A stretch of 64,000 nt of DNA from Sesamum alatum (GCA_034509735.1 JACGWO010000001.1:30631966-30695965); one strand, 5' to 3'; shown: positions 33,174 to 43,995, counted from the first letter of the stretch. Made by a program: numbers and translations. The notes: generated from the letters alone by a model not told the origin.

Positions 33174-33202
33174 GGAATCCCGGTACCCATTTTCGGGATT
33201 CC
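33174..33202 (-). other. LTR stem-loop 2, Copia-B 5' LTR
   Basis: Arms GGAATCCCG and CGGGATTCC, nine perfect pairs, loop GTACCCATTTT, 276-304 bases from the LTR start. The same stem is in 24920-24950 and in the D1 LTR near 38829. Confidence 0.65.
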
Positions 33203-33482
33203 TTGACTTGGAGATTTCCGAACTGATTCGGTAAGACTGATATCATGGACCTACCTCCAAGCGTAGTCCCAGTCCCCGAAATCGATTCTCAGTCCATGGG
33301 CTTTGTTTGCGTAGTGAATAGAAATGTAAATGCAGATATAAGTGAACGTAAATAAAGTATTGCCATATGAATTTTCACTTCTTTATTCATAAATGTTTTT
33401 ATCAAACACCAGAAATTGTCTAGACATAGGTTACATATTCCTGCCAAAATTGGCTTACATGGTCACCTATTCTAACATGTTC

Positions 33483-34646
33483 TTGGGTACATTTGTGTTT
33501 TTTAGGAACTTTGGTGGACAAAAGGGCAAGTGCAAGAAAAGAGTCTAGACATAGAAAGAAGAGTCAAAATTTCTGCAGAAATGACTACAGGTTAGCCCGT
33601 GACCCACGGGCTATCAGAGATGCGGTTTTAGAAATGCAGGAAGCATAACCCGTGACCCACCAGTTATTAGACATTCACTGGGCGGAAATTGGCAGACGAG
33701 TTGACTTGTAAAAACGAGAATTCTGATTTTAGGTCACTAAAAAAGAAGTCCTATTTTCTTTGTAATTTACCTTAGAGTCTTAGTTAGAATAGGACCAGAA
33801 AAGAAAAAATATTTTATGCTAAATAGAGTCCTATTCCTCTCCTTCCTCAATTAGGATTCTCCTTCTATATAAAGAATGAAGGAGGAGAAGAAGAGATCAC
33901 TTTTCCTCCAGCAATTTTTCTGCATCTTTTCTCTTGTGTTTTTGCTAGAATTAGGATGAACTAATTTTCTTTTTGTGCTAAGGCTTATGGAAAGCCTAAT
34001 TGATACTATGTGTTAAATATTTTCTAGATTAATCAATTGTTATTTTCGCATATCCATGAGTTATTGTGTTTATTGCTATTATTTAAGAGCTTGATCACCT
34101 CTTAGATTTTCTTAATTATGTTAATGAACCGAGAGGGAATTTAGCATAGTGGAAAAAGTAATTCATGGTGTGGATTGAATGATGTGTAGGATATACAGGC
34201 ATGATCTATTTGGTTCTATAGGTTTTTCATAAATCTTCATGCATTATTATCACGAGTTTTGGAGAGGAGAGATCCCCTAATTCCTTGATAGTAATAGGAT
34301 CGGTATAGTTCGAGAGAGTATATTGGATTAAAATAGGAAAAATCTCAGTATGCGAAAATAATTGTTTGTTTGATTGATCTGTCAATATTAAATGCCTTGT
34401 CTTGATTAGGTGGACCTACAGGCGTAGCACTTTTTCCTAAATCTGCGTTTTTCCTCCGACGTAATTACTTTCTACAGTTGATTTTATTGTCTTTTAGTAG
34501 TTTCATAAATCATTCCAATTCTCGATTGTCCAAATAATTAGGGATTAATCATAGTTGTGGTAATTTTTTCATTAAATCCTTGTGGGTTCGAGATTTTTAT
34601 ACTACTTGATAACTAATATACTTGCTAGTGTGTATTTTTGCAATCA
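33483..34646 (+). mobile_element. Athila-2 3' LTR, part 2
   Basis: Resumes with TTGGGTACATTTGTG after the Copia-B duplication and ends TATTTTTGCAATCA, followed by AATTC. It matches 7858-9015. It carries the perfect hairpin at 33593-33613 and the degenerate one near 33647. Confidence 0.92.
33593..33613 (+). other. Perfect CCCGTG hairpin, Athila-2 3' LTR
   Basis: Arm TAGCCCGTG, loop ACC, arm CACGGGCTA: nine pairs with a three-base loop. The 5' LTR copy has lost pairs in the second arm. Confidence 0.7.
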
Positions 34647-34651
34647 AATTC

Positions 34652-35719
34652 CCTTTCATTTGGTGTAGCGGGTGTGACTCTTTAGGTTCACCTTTCAGCT
34701 AGACTTGGACCTACTTCTTTTTATTTCATAACCAAAGTAGTCTGTTACCATGGGTGGCCATCTAGCAATGGTCCATAGCACTAGAAACTAGGTGAATATT
34801 TGGTGTGAACGTTTAGGCTCCGAATTATACGCAGGTTCCGTCCTACCGACGCTCGATATGTACGGGTACGGTCCTACTGTCGCCTATATCCCGTCCTTTA
34901 GTCTAGGGCATGGAATTAGGACGTCGGTTCCCATCCTTGACTTAGGCATCTATGCTTAATGCTCAAGATAGGTTAAACTCGACGTAGGAAATCCTTTCCC
35001 ACTAGATCAAGTGCTATGGTCATAGACTTTGTGAGTTTAAACCATCTCGAAGAGCATAGGAGATCTCGCTGTCATATCCTTTGACAGGGGATAGATCCTA
35101 TCTTGGAATACACCGTTCTTACATACTCTGACTGCACTGGATAATGCTTATGATGACCATGTCATATAACCGGTCAAATTTCACCAGATCGAAGATACAG
35201 CCTTGGTATGTAAAGGACTGTCGTGACCCTCAAGTCCAAGGACCAATCCCGTACTATCGGAACCGCGAATACCAGTCATACCGATCAAGCCCGAGTGGCT
35301 ACCATATGACGATTCTCGCGAGTCACCTCAGTCAGCAGCCACCCAGCTGGCTGACCCACTAACACTGCATGGACGAGCCTCATCACTTGTCGATGAAATG
35401 CGACTGCAGATGCTTAGTGCAAGTCTCAAATGGATTCTCGATGCCCTGTCTCGAGATTCCTTTGACTTGGAGTAATTCAGACCGATTCGGCGAAATTGAT
35501 TTCATGAACCTACCTCCAAGCGTAGTTCTAATTTTCCGAAATGTTATTTCAGTCTGTGGGCATTTGTTGTGACATTGAAATAATGCAAGCAGTAAGCACA
35601 ACAAACTTATGCCTATGAATCCTTACTACATTCATTAACATAATATTACTTGTTCAAAGATTGATGAATGGTTCTCAGAACAGCCAATACCATTAACTTT
35701 CTGGTCACCTATTCTAACA
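34652..35719 (-). mobile_element. Copia-C left LTR, part 2
   Basis: Continues the LTR from 7785 (CCTTTCATTTGGTGTAGCGG) to TATTCTAACA at 35719. Together the two parts give about 2.15 kb. It holds stem-loop 1 at 35331-35355 (GTCAGC/GCTGAC with an inner AGC/GCT) and stem-loop 2 at about 35430-35458. Confidence 0.88.
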
Positions 35720-35734
35720 ATCTCCCACTTGACC
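35720..35734 (-). promoter_or_regulatory. Polypurine tract, Copia-C
   Basis: GGTCAAGTGGGAGAT on the minus strand, adjacent to the LTR. Confidence 0.85.
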
Positions 35735-37151
35735 ATTAAGTCATTTACCCACTTGGTTCAGAATCCTCTGAGTATGAGTAATCTACGATACCGACTAAGG
35801 TCTTGTGAGTCCGCTTATATTTCCTTGCCCAAGCAATACGGTCTAACCGTGTTACCTCCATCCACCATCGCCTCCTAGAGATGGTGGTTGTTTAAGAATA
35901 TTTTCGTGGATCTTGTGATGAGATCTTGTGCCAATACTCCTATGGCCAAGTTGCTTGCCATATAGGCGAACATGGCTTGGCCGTGCTAGGCGCCACGTCC
36001 ATCCTATGGATGCAGTCTTCATCCGCGACCACTCGTCATTGGGCCTGACTGTGCATACCTTTGAGACTACTGGTTTTCACTTATGCTCTGGAAGCTAGTA
36101 TCGCTTTAGCCTTCCAGAGCAACTCTCAATAGATGGTGCATCATCAACACATCTTTAGTCGTTATTCAGGTACTAAGGATCGTTCTTGATTGTTGTCTTC
36201 AACCCGTCAGTGCATTATCGATTTCTGTTGAGTCATGCAAGAAGCACACTCAACATCGGTTCCTATGCACCGAGTAAACATATCGTATGTTTCCCTAGGG
36301 TTAAAACGTAGGGGATACTCAACATCCAAGCCTTCTCATTAGTCCACCGTGACTAAGTCTCGAATGACTTGATGCTTTATTCATAGTATCTAAGCTTTCT
36401 CATCAGTCTTACGATGACTGAGTCTCGAACGGCTTGTCCCTTTACATATTTGAGTTTTCTCATCAGTCTACCATGACTGAGTCTTTGAAAAGCTCAATTC
36501 ATGATATGTATGTGGGAACCCTAAAATGTCATGGAGAATTTTCATGAGTTACGGTTTGTGTTTTGGTGATTCCTAATGCCTTGAATTCATCCACGAATCA
36601 AGACATTACACATTTAAACACTTGGTACACCATTTCTTCTCCCACTGATCACCTACGTCGATTAAGACCGATTTATGCTCCGTATGAGCTCGTCAAACGA
36701 ATATTCCAGTTATGCGGTGTTTCAAACCTTGTTTGAATTTCCTAGCGGATTCTATGGCTCCTCTCCATAAATCCTACTACGATGTCCAACATCACATTCC
36801 GTAAGTCATTTGGATCACTATCCAAATTTGACCGAACATATCCCGATCACTCGTACCTCTTACGACATTCGGGCTCGTTCTTAAGGGGACTGGAATATGA
36901 TCAGTTTAAGTGAGAAATGCGATTATAAGCAACGTTAGCATTATTCTGCCGTAAACCTATACAAACCAGACACTGAGTCTAATTTGTCTCCCAGTAGTCC
37001 CTTGACGTATGTGGGATCCTTCTACATGCTCAAGGACTTTGTCGGGACACAGGCTTGCCAAACCATGGGTCCTTGTGCGTGACTCCTAGCAAAGTGCCAC
37101 GTTCCTTGCGTTGGCAATTTTTGAGTCTATGTCTACACGGGCTAAGGTAAT
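35735..37151 (-). pseudogene. Copia-C pol-like relic, non-coding
   Basis: Collinear with Copia-A 14617-16060: shared blocks include TTAGTCCACCGTGACTAAGT, ATGTATGTGGGA, CCCACTGATCACCTACGTCG and CCGTATGAGCTCGTCAAA. No domain-length frame. It stops at GGGCTAAGGTAAT where the D1 LTR begins, whereas Copia-A continues with TGGACGAAACTTCG. Confidence 0.75.
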
Positions 37152-39131
37152 TGAAAGATTATGTGGATCGTCCCGGGAAAAGCGCGAATGCGGAAGCGCG
37201 GGTATAATTAAAAATTAAAACGGAATTTAAACATGCTTTTAAATTAAAAAACACGTTTCAAAGGGTGTGCCTTTGAAATTTTCCCGGGCATTCGGTGTAT
37301 CTCATGAACGTATAACATAAAATAAATCATGGAGGCCATAGGGTTGAAAATTAAAGAGGGACGAAAATTTAAAACGAGACCTACCCGTTGTCGTTTTCGT
37401 CTTCAACGGCTACACGTGTTGTTCCCCGTTTTGCACCAAGATCCCGTCTTTGAGACCCTCTAATTCGTGACACACGATCCACCCACGTATCTTGCACGTC
37501 GTGCTAGCAACGAACAAGTGTATAATTTTGGAGTGGATGAATCAATAACACATTATCAATTAATGGTATTGATTCATCAGGATTCTAATGTTCCAAGAAC
37601 AAAAGAATCAAGAAAACTATTTTCTTGAGAGAGAGAGGGGCGGACGAGAGAGATGGGAGAGAGAGAGAAACCGTGTGTGTGTGTTGGAGTTTCATCATCA
37701 TGTAAATTGTAGGATGCTAGGGGTTTATATAGAAGAGGAGTTTAATACTCTTTAAACTCCTCTTTTAAGAACTCTAATTTGATTAGGATTTTGACCTAGT
37801 CAAAGTCCTAGTCAAACTAGTGTTTTGACCTAGTCAAAACGATCCTAGCCATCCATCTCTCCCATTAATCTCAACCGTTGATTTAATTTAATTTAATGGA
37901 AATATTTAAAACCTATTTAAATATTTCCAAGAGGCTAAAATAAATATAAATATTATTTAAGCCCATTAAATAAATCCCTTTGATAAATCCAATTTATCAA
38001 TTTAATTCCTTCTATCAAATAGAAAGAATTATTTCTCCAAGAAAAATAAAGGTCCCGATTAAATCTAATTTAATCATTCCTTCACTCCAATATTTAATTC
38101 CAAATTAAATATTTAATTGTGTGTGGATAGTGTGTGACTCTTTAGGTTCACCATTCAGCTAGACTTGGTCGGATTCCTAGAATCCGTCCGTTACCATGGG
38201 TGGCCATCTAGCAACGGTCCATGGCACTAGAGACTAGGTGAAATATTCAGGGATGAACATTTAGGCTCTAACAGTACGCTTGTCCTTCTGTCTTCGGTCT
38301 CATCACTTAGTGTCTAGGGCACGGATAACGCAGGCACCCATCTTGGACCTAAGTGTCGGTCTGTCCTCACTAAACGCCGCAAGGGAAACCTTCCCTTCTG
38401 TTCAGTCACTGTGGCCACAGTTTTAGGGACAAGACCTAGAGCATACATGAGACTCAACTGTCAAAACCTATTGACAGGAGACAGATCCTTTCTTGGAAAC
38501 TACTGTCACTTTGCACACCAGGACTGCACTAGACATGGCTTATGACTACCAAAGAGAATTCTGGCAATCTCTCACCATATCTAAGATACAGTTCTGATGT
38601 ACAGGTAAACTCAGTAATTCCTCAAGTCAAAGGACTTGACCTGTACCGTTGGAACCGGGAATACTCGTCATACCTTGCAGACCATACTCAAGGTCCTCCG
38701 TAAGACGGTTCCCACGAGTCACCTCAGTCAGCTGCGTCCTAGCAGGCTAACCCACTAACACTGCTTAGACGATCCTCGTCACCCGTCGATGAAACACGAC
38801 AGCAGATGCTTAGTGCAAGTCTCAAATGGAATCCCGGTACCCATTTTCGGGATTCCTTGACTTGGAGATTTCCGGACTGATTCGGGAAGACTGATTTCAT
38901 GGACCTACCTCCAAGCGTAGTCCCAGTCCCCGAAATCGAATCTCAGTCCGTGGGCTCTGTTTGCGTAGTGAACAGATATGGAAAAATAGGTGCAAGTGAA
39001 CACAAACAAAGTAATGCCAAATGAAAATTCACTTCTTTATTCATTAATGATTTATCAAAACACTCATAATTGTCTAGACATAGGTTACATATACCCGCCA
39101 AAATTGGCTTACATGGTCACCTATTCTAACA
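37152..39131 (-). mobile_element. Copia-D left (3') LTR, D1
   Basis: 1980 bases, TGAAAGATTATGTGG to TATTCTAACA; parallel to the Copia-B LTR throughout, including GCGGAAGCGCG, GACTTGGTCGGATTCCTAG and the GGAATCCCG/CGGGATTCC stem-loop. TATA-like TATATAAA on the minus strand at 37724-37731. Confidence 0.88.
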
Positions 39132-39146
39132 ATCTCCCACTTGACC
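39132..39146 (-). promoter_or_regulatory. Polypurine tract, Copia-D
   Basis: GGTCAAGTGGGAGAT on the minus strand next to the D1 LTR. Confidence 0.85.
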
Positions 39147-39147
39147 T

Positions 39148-39840
39148 TTAAAGCCAATCACCCATATGCTTAATCCCCATCTTCTCAAGATGTTGCGTAT
39201 GAGCACTTTGCGACATAGGCTTTGTCAGAGGGTCTGCTGTGTTGTCTGCTGAGTTGACTCGGTCCATCCGAACGTCACCTCTTCCTACCATTTCTCTAAC
39301 CGAACGGGCGGCGTGGGGCCAGGATGGCACACGTTGGGCAAGCAACGTGCCGAGAGGCTCCGTGTGATTGCGAGGATGTCCCGCGGGCTGCGGGAAGGCA
39401 TAGGCAATACCTCTCGGGCGGAATGAGCGATCGAGGCGAAGCATTGAAAGACCTCGTGAGTTACTCATGTCATGAGCTATTGGGTTCTGGCCATGCACGA
39501 CAATCCGTTGGCCAAGATACGCGGTCGTGGGGCGACGCTGCGCTGTGGGCAAATTATGAGGCCACGCCGAAAGGCAAGGAGGCATGTTGGGCATGCCGTG
39601 CGAGACTGATGCGAGATGTTGGCATAAGAGTTGGGCCAAGGACGGATGATGCTGCCCTACTCGGGCGAGGCATGCGAGACGGGCATGGCGAAGACATACG
39701 CCGGTAATGCACCGAGTGATTGTTGTGCGTGCGATGGGCGTTGTGGGTGTAAGTTGGCCCATAGTGCCGAGACGGGGCGAAGATGCTCCGAGCCATTGCG
39801 AGAAATATCGGCAGGGCCCGAGATTGTGGGCGAGATGCAT
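39148..39840 (-). CDS. Fused open frame: GC-block sequence joined to RNase H tail
   Basis: A 230-residue frame. Residues 182-230 (REMVGRGDVRMDRVNSADN and onward to HMGDWL) equal the end of Copia-B pol with few changes. Residues 1-181 come from the GC-rich block and resemble nothing I know; they are rich in His, Pro, Arg and Ala. The join at 39299/39300 falls exactly where homology to Copia-B stops, and it keeps the frame. High GC content lowers the chance of stops, so the frame may be accidental. The + strand of the block is also open (39324-39707, 127 residues). I assign no function. Confidence 0.35.
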   Translation of the reverse strand: MHLAHNLGPCRYFSQWLGASSPRLGTMGQLTPTTPIARTTITRCITGVCLRHARLACLARVGQHHPSLAQLLCQHLASVSHGMPNMPPCLSAWPHNLPTAQRRPTTAYLGQRIVVHGQNPIAHDMSNSRGLSMLRLDRSFRPRGIAYAFPQPAGHPRNHTEPLGTLLAQRVPSWPHAARSVREMVGRGDVRMDRVNSADNTADPLTKPMSQSAHTQHLEKMGIKHMGDWL

Positions 39841-40093
39841 GATGGCAAGCTAGCTAGTTGGGGCCAGACATGAAGGCGCGCGAGGTGCGAGAGCCGCGAC
39901 CCTCTGCGAACATGGGCATTCCGGATAGGAGAGTGCTTGGGCGCAAGGCGCCGCACAGGGATGCGTTCGGATGCGAGTGTCGAAGTCACATGGCCGGGAG
40001 ACCGAGAGGACTCGAATGGAGGAAGGCCGGTCGAAGGTTGTGAGCAACCTGAGAGGCATCACGGGCGAAAAAGATATATTCCGCTGCGACCCA
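39300..40093. other. Foreign GC-rich block inside Copia-D
   Basis: About 790 bases of clearly higher GC content than the rest of the window, replacing gag and nearly all of pol. It is not the GCGCGC low-complexity type seen in leaders; it looks like normal complex sequence with many GGC, GCGAG and ATGCGAGA words. The left join follows CATTTCTCTAA of pol. The right join is at CTGTTAGGATGATCACAAG of the leader. The 11-mer GCGACCCACTG lies at the right join and again 32 bases further inside the leader. Captured host or plastid-like sequence, or a diverged element, are all possible. Confidence 0.7.
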
Positions 40094-41138
40094 CTGTTAG
40101 GATGATCACAAGCCCAACCTATGCGACCCACTGAGCCCGCAGTTAGTCTATGGTCTGTTTAGGGTGGTCCTAAATTATTACAATAATAATATACCCATTG
40201 TCATTACAATGGGCCTTGTAATACTTCTTGTTTCACGCCTTGATGCTCCTCCTTGGGGTCTCCAACTCCAAACGCTTGTTAAAATTAAACCTCACCAATT
40301 CTATCTACTCTCATTACAACTGAAAGTAATACAGTGGTAGTAAAGAAAGCAAGCCTTAACATCATGAGGCTGAAAATATGGGACATGATAGTCCCAAAAA
40401 CAGGAGGCACGCAGGCCCCACCCAATAGAAAATAAATGATCATACATTCATCCATACAAAGGTCTAGGGCTCTTGTGATCATCCGATGTTGATTCCATGA
40501 ACACACATAATATAATTATTCCAAATAATCATGCATAATTCCAATGGATATTCTAAATACCCAAGTGATGTCCAACATCACAAAAGCATAAACATACAAA
40601 TAATATGCAAAATTCAAATTTTAAATTTAATGCACATTTTAAACAATGCATCTAATGCATGTATTAATCCCAAATTAATTAAGCAAATTTAATTCAAGGA
40701 ATAATCCAATTATTCCAAAATAAAAAATACAAAATTAACATATTTTCAGAATATTGTGCAGAAAATACAGAAAATCAAATTTTCCGAAAAACGTCGAAAA
40801 ACGACAAAAAACGGCCCAACCGTTTGTGCCGGCCGGCCACTCGCGTGCACAGGCGGCCGACTGCGCACAGCGCACGCGCGCCCGCTGCCGTCCGATCCCA
40901 AAATTTTTTTTTATTCAACATCCTTTTTTAGCACAATAACAGTAACAATTTTTTTGAAAATAAGCATGCAATTTTTAGATTCAATCTAATAAAAAACAAG
41001 CATGCCAAAAGTCCATCAAATTCAAATAATTGAATCATCATATTATTCATACATTTATATAATCTAACATGCCAATAAATCCATAAAAGCAAGTAGATCA
41101 TGCCAAGCACATAGATCTATGCCCTTACATCGAACAGG
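40094..41138 (-). other. Copia-D leader
   Basis: Shares GGATGATCACAAGCCC, GACCCACTGAGCCCGCAG and the CAGGCCCCACCC segment with the leaders of A, B and E. It lacks the gag-proximal part with the twin palindromes. A GC-rich block lies at 40814-40900, 239 bases from the primer site. Confidence 0.75.
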
Positions 41139-41150
41139 GCTCTAATACCA
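41139..41150 (-). promoter_or_regulatory. Primer binding site, tRNA-iMet, Copia-D
   Basis: TGGTATTAGAGC on the minus strand; one C-to-T difference from the canonical site. The F2 fragment carries the same T. Confidence 0.8.
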
Positions 41151-41152
41151 CT

Positions 41153-42325
41153 TGAAGGACAAGCGAATCCGCCCGGGAGCGCGAGCGGAAGCGAGAAAGC
41201 GAGAAATAGCGCGTAAATTTAAATCTAATTTAAATAAACAAATCCCAAGGGGGTACCCTTGGATGTAGGATGTGTAAATATTAGAAATGTATATTTAAAC
41301 ACATAGGGCATAGATACCTATAAATCAATCAAAGCGTAATAAAATCGTTACCTTTGATTGTTTAACGTGTGCTCCAGCTACTTGTGTTGTTCCTTCTCCG
41401 GAATGCTCATGAAATCGAAACGTATGGATTCTCCAAAGGTGATCCACACCACACCGGAAGAAACGCACATTCTTCTTTCTAGAAATGAACGGGTTTAAGA
41501 AGGAATCGGTTTAAGAGAAGAACACTATGAATTAGTGCTCTTCTTAAACTTACTTTGTTCTTCCTGTTGATTCAAAACCAAGTGAAGAACACAAGTGAAA
41601 AGGGGGAGCAAAAACCGTGAGTTAGAGAGGGCGAGAAGATCTGATTTTTGTCTTCTTCTTTTTACTAGAAAAAGATGAATAATTAATCACTTATGCTTGG
41701 TGTTGTATATTCTAATATATATACATAATTATGTGATTATTGGAATGTGTCTAGGTTCATCCAAGCATGTCTAGATTAATTCCAATCAATCACCATCAAT
41801 TCTTCAATCAAGCCTACCAAAATTTATGGTATGATCAAATCATACCAAAAGGGAAGAGCTTGATTGGAGTTGATTTGTCTCTTTCCAAAAGAGATAAGTC
41901 AACATACCACCTAGCATGAAATATGGCTGATTTTGCTTCCTCCAAGGGAGCATCTCGGCCATGTTTAATTAAGGCAAGAAGTCCAACTTCTTCCTATTCA
42001 AAAGTAGGAATTATTTCTCCTCTGGGGTGAAATTTAACGGACCGAGTTTTATCGTAATCCAATTACGACGAACCCAACATTAAATCCAATTTAATGTCCA
42101 TTTCAATTATTCCCATTTATCTTTTAATCCAATTAAAAGATCCAACGTCTCAACTTTCCACATTTAATCGAAAATCCAATTTACCGATTAAACGAAGGCC
42201 CGATACAATATCGGCCCGTCAATCCAATGGACTTTCCCTTAAGTAATCCAATTACTTATTTATCCTTCGAGATTGACTCCAAGTCGATCTCTCAACCTCC
42301 TCGGTGATTTGTGTGTGACCCTTTA
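41153..42325 (-). mobile_element. Copia-D right (5') LTR, D2, part 1
   Basis: Starts TGAAGGACAAGCGAATCCG and runs parallel to the F2 LTR at 57570 (GATTCTCCAAAGGTGATCCA, GGTTTAAGAAGGAATC, the GTATGATCAAATCATACC inverted repeat at about 41828, CCGATTAAACGAAGGCCCG). TATA-like ATATATATAC on the minus strand lies near 41705. Copia-E interrupts it after CTTTA. Confidence 0.85.
42321..42325. repeat. Target-site duplication CTTTA of Copia-E (left)
   Basis: CTTTA flanks Copia-E at 42321-42325 and 51793-51797. The related F2 LTR reads GTGACCCTTTTAGGTTCACC at the empty site (58724 onward). Confidence 0.9.
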
Positions 42326-42598
42326 TGTTAGAATAAGTGACCAGAAAGTCAATTGGATTGGTTGTTCTGGAAACTATTCGTCGATTTTTATCAAAGTAAT
42401 ATTATACTGATGGATAAAGTAAGTATTCATCATTGGGAAAATGTGTTTGTTGTGCTTACTACTTACATTTGAATGGTGTTTCAATGTCACAACAAATGCC
42501 CACAGACCGATTGGTAAAACCCATTGAGTTGAGCTGCGCATAGGTTAGCGGCTATGAAACCAACTCCTTGAGGGTCGGTCTGAAACGTTCCAAGTCGA

Positions 42599-42626
42599 GG
42601 ACCTCGAGACTGGGCCTCGAGTGTCC
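42599..42626 (+). other. LTR stem-loop 2, Copia-E
   Basis: Arms GGAC-CTCGAG and CTCGAG-T-GTCC around loop ACTGGGC, 273-300 bases from the LTR start, the same distance as in Copia-B but with different paired bases. Confidence 0.65.
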
Positions 42627-42718
42627 TATAGAGACTTGCACTAAGTATTGCATTCACTGGGTGAGTGCCGAGTTTCATCGGTGCCAGACGTGGGTCGTCT
42701 ATGCAATTTTAGTGGGTT

Positions 42719-42738
42719 AGTTGGCAAAGTAGTCGACT
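42719..42738 (+). other. LTR stem-loop 1, Copia-E
   Basis: AGTTGGC and GTCGACT pair at seven positions, two as G-U in the sense RNA, 394-413 bases from the LTR start. The 3' LTR has lost this stem in its 58-base deletion near 50048. Confidence 0.5.
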
Positions 42739-43852
42739 GACTGAACTGACTCGCGAGAATCGTCATATAGAAGCCTTGGAGGCTTGGTCGGTATGACTGG
42801 AATTCTCGGTTCCGATAGTACGGGATTAGTCCTCGGACTTGAGGAATCATGGCAATCGCTTGCATATGAAGGTTGTATCTTGGATTTGGCGAGAGGTGAC
42901 CATGTCTTTGATATGGTCATTATAAGCCTTGTCCAGGGCAGTCAGAGTATGTAGTGAGGACGGTGGATTCAAAGATAGAATCTGTCCCCTGTCCGTATTT
43001 GACAGCTATGTCTTCTATGCGCTCTGAGATGGTTTCGACTCATTAAGTCTACGGCCGTAGCGATTGGTCGAGTAGGGAATGGTTCCCTAGGTCGATCAAT
43101 AGAGTAAACGCGTCTCGAGTTTGTAGCATAGTTGCCTAGTCCAGGATGGGAACCGACACCCAATTCCATGCCCTAGACTAAGGCCGGGAGATGGTTGACA
43201 AAGGACTGTACCTGTATGGAATTCGGAGCCTAAATGTTCACGCCAACATTCACCTAGTCTCTAGTGCCATGGACCGTTGCTAGACGGCCACCCATGGTAA
43301 CGGGCATTTCTGATTAATGGTAAATTAGAAATAATTAATTAAATTGGATTTAATTAATCAATTGTGTTGGACACAAGCCCAAGTCTAGCTGAGGGTGAAC
43401 CTAAAGAGTCACACACAAATCACTATGGAAGTAGTGGAATTAATTTGGAATTAATTCTGGAAGAAGTGAATTAATTTAATTGGATTAAATTAATTCAAGG
43501 AGAATATAAATGATGAGATCATTTATTGGAAAAATCCATTGGACGGATGGCCCAAGAATTAATTAATTGGATTAATTAATTTTTGGCTCAATACCTTTAA
43601 ATTAATTGGATTAATTTATTGGGTTTCGTTTAATTAATTGATTGGATCAATTAATTAGTGTTTGAGCTTATGTTTATTTAATTGGATTAAATGAACTTTT
43701 GGATTTCAATAAGGTTTAAAATTAATTGGATTAATTTAAAACCCATGGATCACTTGATTTAATTTGATTAAATCAAGACCGGTCAAAACCGGTCCATGAC
43801 TTGAAATCAAAGCTCAAAGGTTTGATGCAAGTTTAAGAGGAGTTGAAAGTCC

Positions 43853-43896
43853 TCCATGTAAGCAATGATGTGGCTCCATGTAAGCAATGATGTGGC
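43853..43896 (+). repeat. 22-bp tandem duplication in Copia-E LTR
   Basis: Two exact adjacent copies of a 22-base unit beginning TCCATGTAAGCAATGATG; also present in the 3' LTR near 51121, so it predates insertion. Confidence 0.9.
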
Positions 43897-43970
43897 TTGC
43901 CATGATGGCTAGGTGGTCCACATATTGTGCTAACATGATTGGAGGTTGAGCATAAGTTGTGCATTAGTGT

Positions 43971-43995
43971 GTAGGTGGTTTTGGAAACCACCTAC
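43971..43995 (+). other. 11-pair hairpin in Copia-E LTR
   Basis: Arm GTAGGTGGTTT, loop TGG, arm AAACCACCTAC; perfect in the 5' LTR. The 3' LTR differs by one base in the outer pair (about 51241). It lies near the expected transcription start region. Confidence 0.7.

Larger units (their letters stand above)
23287..33477 (-). mobile_element. Copia-B, youngest-looking, nearly intact copia element
   Basis: A 10.2 kb Ty1/copia element in minus orientation with LTRs 23287-25224 and 31480-33477, primer site, polypurine tract, open gag and a pol interrupted by a few stops. The two LTRs are nearly the same over most of their length apart from a 60-base deletion in the left one. Domain order protease-integrase-RT-RNase H confirms copia. 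The element cannot make a full pol as it stands, but it is the most recent and best kept insertion in this window. Confidence 0.95.
31480..33477 (-). mobile_element. Copia-B 5' LTR
   Basis: 1998 bases, TGAAGGAAATCGGTGG to TATTCTAACA. TATA box at 32062-32069 (minus), about 1.4 kb into the LTR in the sense direction, with a purine-rich GAGAGAGAGG stretch and GTGTGTGTTG nearby. It carries complete stem-loop 1 and 2. Confidence 0.93.
7786..34646 (+). mobile_element. Athila-2, non-autonomous Ty3/gypsy element with two nested copias
   Basis: Bounded by TGATTGGGAG and TTGCAATCA with an AATTC duplication. Without the nested Copia-A and Copia-B it is about 6.8 kb: LTR 7786-9015, tRNA-Asp primer site, gag, protease, a scrap of integrase C-terminus, a long non-coding 3' region, polypurine tract and 3' LTR (23217-23286 plus 33483-34646). 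RT, RNase H and the integrase core are missing, so any movement depended on enzymes from other elements. The 3' LTR contains Copia-B and the 3' region contains Copia-A. Confidence 0.88.

Noticed and set aside
39324..39707. 127-codon + strand frame in the GC block as a host gene exon
   Set aside because: Both strands are open over much of the block, no recognisable domain or splice signal; kept only as part of the unknown block.
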